Positions 62,946-64,000 of a stretch of DNA of 64,000 nt are shown here, in pieces; within the stretch, counting starts at the first letter, position 1, and each line of letters opens with the position of its first letter. The position numbers and the translations under genes are program-made. The DNA is from VBCG01 sp044226535. Lineage in GTDB: Bacteria > Pseudomonadota > Gammaproteobacteria > Burkholderiales > Casimicrobiaceae. The notes beneath the pieces were generated by a model that was not told the DNA's origin, did not search any database, and saw nothing but the letters and a program-made list of their open reading frames with translations. Where the stretch lies: the NCBI GenBank assembly GCA_044226535.1, contig JBGAGT010000005.1, positions 124,001 to 188,000 of the forward strand, given 5' to 3'.

Positions 62946-64000
62946 TTGACCCTGGTCGCCTACATCGCGCGTTTCGCGGCGCGGCACTGGCGCGCCTATG
63001 CGGGCGCCGCGGCGATGCTCGTGGTCATCGGGGTGCTGACGGTGTGGATACCGCGGCGCGTCGGCCACATCATCGACGCGCTGGTCGCGCACGCGCTGTC
63101 GGGCGCCGCGCTATGGCGCGAAATCGGCGTCCTGCTCGCCATGGGCGCGGCCATCTACCTCTTGCGCGCGGGATGGCGGCTCACGCTGTTCAGCGCCTCG
63201 TACCGCATGGGCCTCGAGTTGCGCCGCGAGCTCTTCGCGCGGCTGTCGCTGCAGGCCCCCGCCTACTTCCACCACCGCTCCACCGGCGACCTGATGGCGC
63301 TCGCCACCAACGACGTGGATGCCGTGGAGATGACCGCCGGCGAAGCCTTCCTCGCCGGCTTCGACGGCACGCTGACGCTGGTCCTGGTCGTGGCGATGAT
63401 GACGCTCGGCGTCGACTGGCGGTTGGGCCTCGTGGCGCTGCTGCCCTTCCCCTTCATGGCCTGGGCGTTCTTCGTGATCTCGCGGCAGGTGCACGACGCC
63501 TCGCGCGCGTCGCTCGACCGCTTCTCCGACCTGAACGGCGAGGTGCAGGAGTCGATGACCGCCGTGCGCACGCTGCGCGCCCTGGGGCTCGAAGCGCACG
63601 CCAACCGCGACTTCGCCGCGCGCGCCCAGGCCGCGACCGACGCGGCCTTCCTCGCCCAGCGCTGGGAGTCGGCCTTCGAGCCGGCGGTGGGCCTCTCGCT
63701 GGCGGCCGCGACCGCGTTCACCTTCGCGCTGGGTGGCTGGCTGGTCTGGCAGGGCGAGCTCAGCATCGGCACGCTCACCGCCTTCACCATGTACCTGGTG
63801 CAGCTCATCTGGCCGATGTTCGCCACCGGCTGGGTGCTGTCGCTGATCCAGCGCGGCAAGGCCGCCTGGGCGCGGCTCGACCCGGTGCTGCGCGCACCGC
63901 TCACCGTGGCCGACGAGGGCAAGGTCGACGCGCCGCCCACCGGCGTGCTGCGCGCGCAGGACGTGACGTTCGGCTACGAAGGCACGGCGGCGCCCGCGCT
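62946..64000 (+). CDS. ABC exporter, transmembrane part (runs off window)
   Basis: At least 351 residues from the TTG at 62946; no ATG is near the first membrane helix. Six membrane helices of the MsbA/MdlA type are visible: MLVVIGVLTVWIPRRVGHII (partly), YRMGLELRRELFARLSLQ as the coupling-helix region, HHRSTGDLMALATNDVDAVE, LTLVLVVAMMTLGVDWRLGL and FTMYLVQLIWPMFATGWVL. The reading frame is still open at 64000, just entering the ATP domain (VTFGYEGT). It probably forms a homo- or heterodimeric exporter; the substrate is unknown. No ribosome site is obvious, and TTG is a weak start, so the true start could differ slightly. Confidence 0.83.
   Translation, partial: MTLVAYIARFAARHWRAYAGAAAMLVVIGVLTVWIPRRVGHIIDALVAHALSGAALWREIGVLLAMGAAIYLLRAGWRLTLFSASYRMGLELRRELFARLSLQAPAYFHHRSTGDLMALATNDVDAVEMTAGEAFLAGFDGTLTLVLVVAMMTLGVDWRLGLVALLPFPFMAWAFFVISRQVHDASRASLDRFSDLNGEVQESMTAVRTLRALGLEAHANRDFAARAQAATDAAFLAQRWESAFEPAVGLSLAAATAFTFALGGWLVWQGELSIGTLTAFTMYLVQLIWPMFATGWVLSLIQRGKAAWARLDPVLRAPLTVADEGKVDAPPTGVLRAQDVTFGYEGTAAPA

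Overview
The window is gene-dense, very high-GC chromosomal DNA. It most likely comes from a betaproteobacterium of the Burkholderiales type. The clues are a Bug/TctC-family periplasmic receptor, the gene order gshB - EIIA(Man) - ptsH - ptsI, metX joined to metW, an OFA-family oxalate/formate carrier beside a ModE-like regulator, and a dispersed palindromic repeat of the GTCATCCCCGC...GCGGGGAC type. I cannot name the species. No tRNA, rRNA, CRISPR array, prophage or insertion sequence was seen. The window opens inside an ABC permease gene and closes inside an ABC exporter gene.

Layout. (1) 1-4.2 kb: permease end, a Bug receptor, a soluble GAF-GAF histidine kinase fused to its own receiver and LuxR helix-turn-helix, and a stand-alone receiver. 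(2) 4.3-10.3 kb: five exported proteins on the + strand (a small lipoprotein, two outer-membrane barrels, a large protein with three internal repeats, a DUF1254/DUF1214 protein). (3) 10.5-19.6 kb: a compact myo-inositol catabolic operon on the - strand (iolC-iolD-iolE-iolB-phosphatase-2H phosphoesterase-iolG), with four of its six junctions as ATGA overlaps, and a divergent second inositol-dehydrogenase-like gene. (4) 19.6-31 kb: a secreted amidohydrolase and housekeeping genes (ettA, pyrE, xth, an ABC-F protein, a methyltransferase coupled to ampG, tspO) separated by repeat clusters. (5) 31.2-33.2 kb: a metX-metW gene fusion behind a SAM-II type riboswitch. (6) 33.3-42.1 kb: two paralogous exported proteins, one carrying a cytochrome c module, then a TlpA-DUF4266-DUF3570-ApbE group, the regulatory PTS genes and gshB. 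(7) 42.2-48.9 kb: a His/Cys exported protein, a ZnuD-like TonB receptor, a two-gene ABC importer without a binding protein, and a TonB-like protein. (8) 49-54.3 kb: DUF4142-cupredoxin-sigma factor operon, a SnoaL-like protein, an OFA transporter with a clear terminator, and its divergent regulator. (9) 54.3-64 kb: a composite repeat island with a large hairpin, an EamA permease, a class III cyclase fused to TolB-N-like and TPR parts, a TPR/glycosyltransferase/LpxD-like group, an S41 peptidase, a dienelactone hydrolase and an ABC exporter.

How the genes work together. The inositol operon encodes IolG to IolC. Its last genes add a 2H phosphoesterase and an inositol-monophosphatase-like enzyme, which suggests that cyclic or phosphorylated inositol could be fed into the pathway. 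I rate this the most interesting functional hypothesis here. The metXW fusion with its riboswitch makes a self-contained SAM-regulated methionine unit. The receptor/ABC group at 42-48 kb looks like a metal or metallophore uptake system. The TlpA-DUF4266-DUF3570-ApbE group looks like an envelope redox or flavinylation unit. The repeat family has entered or trimmed several coding regions: the N-termini of IolB and a glycosyltransferase and the C-terminus of TspO.
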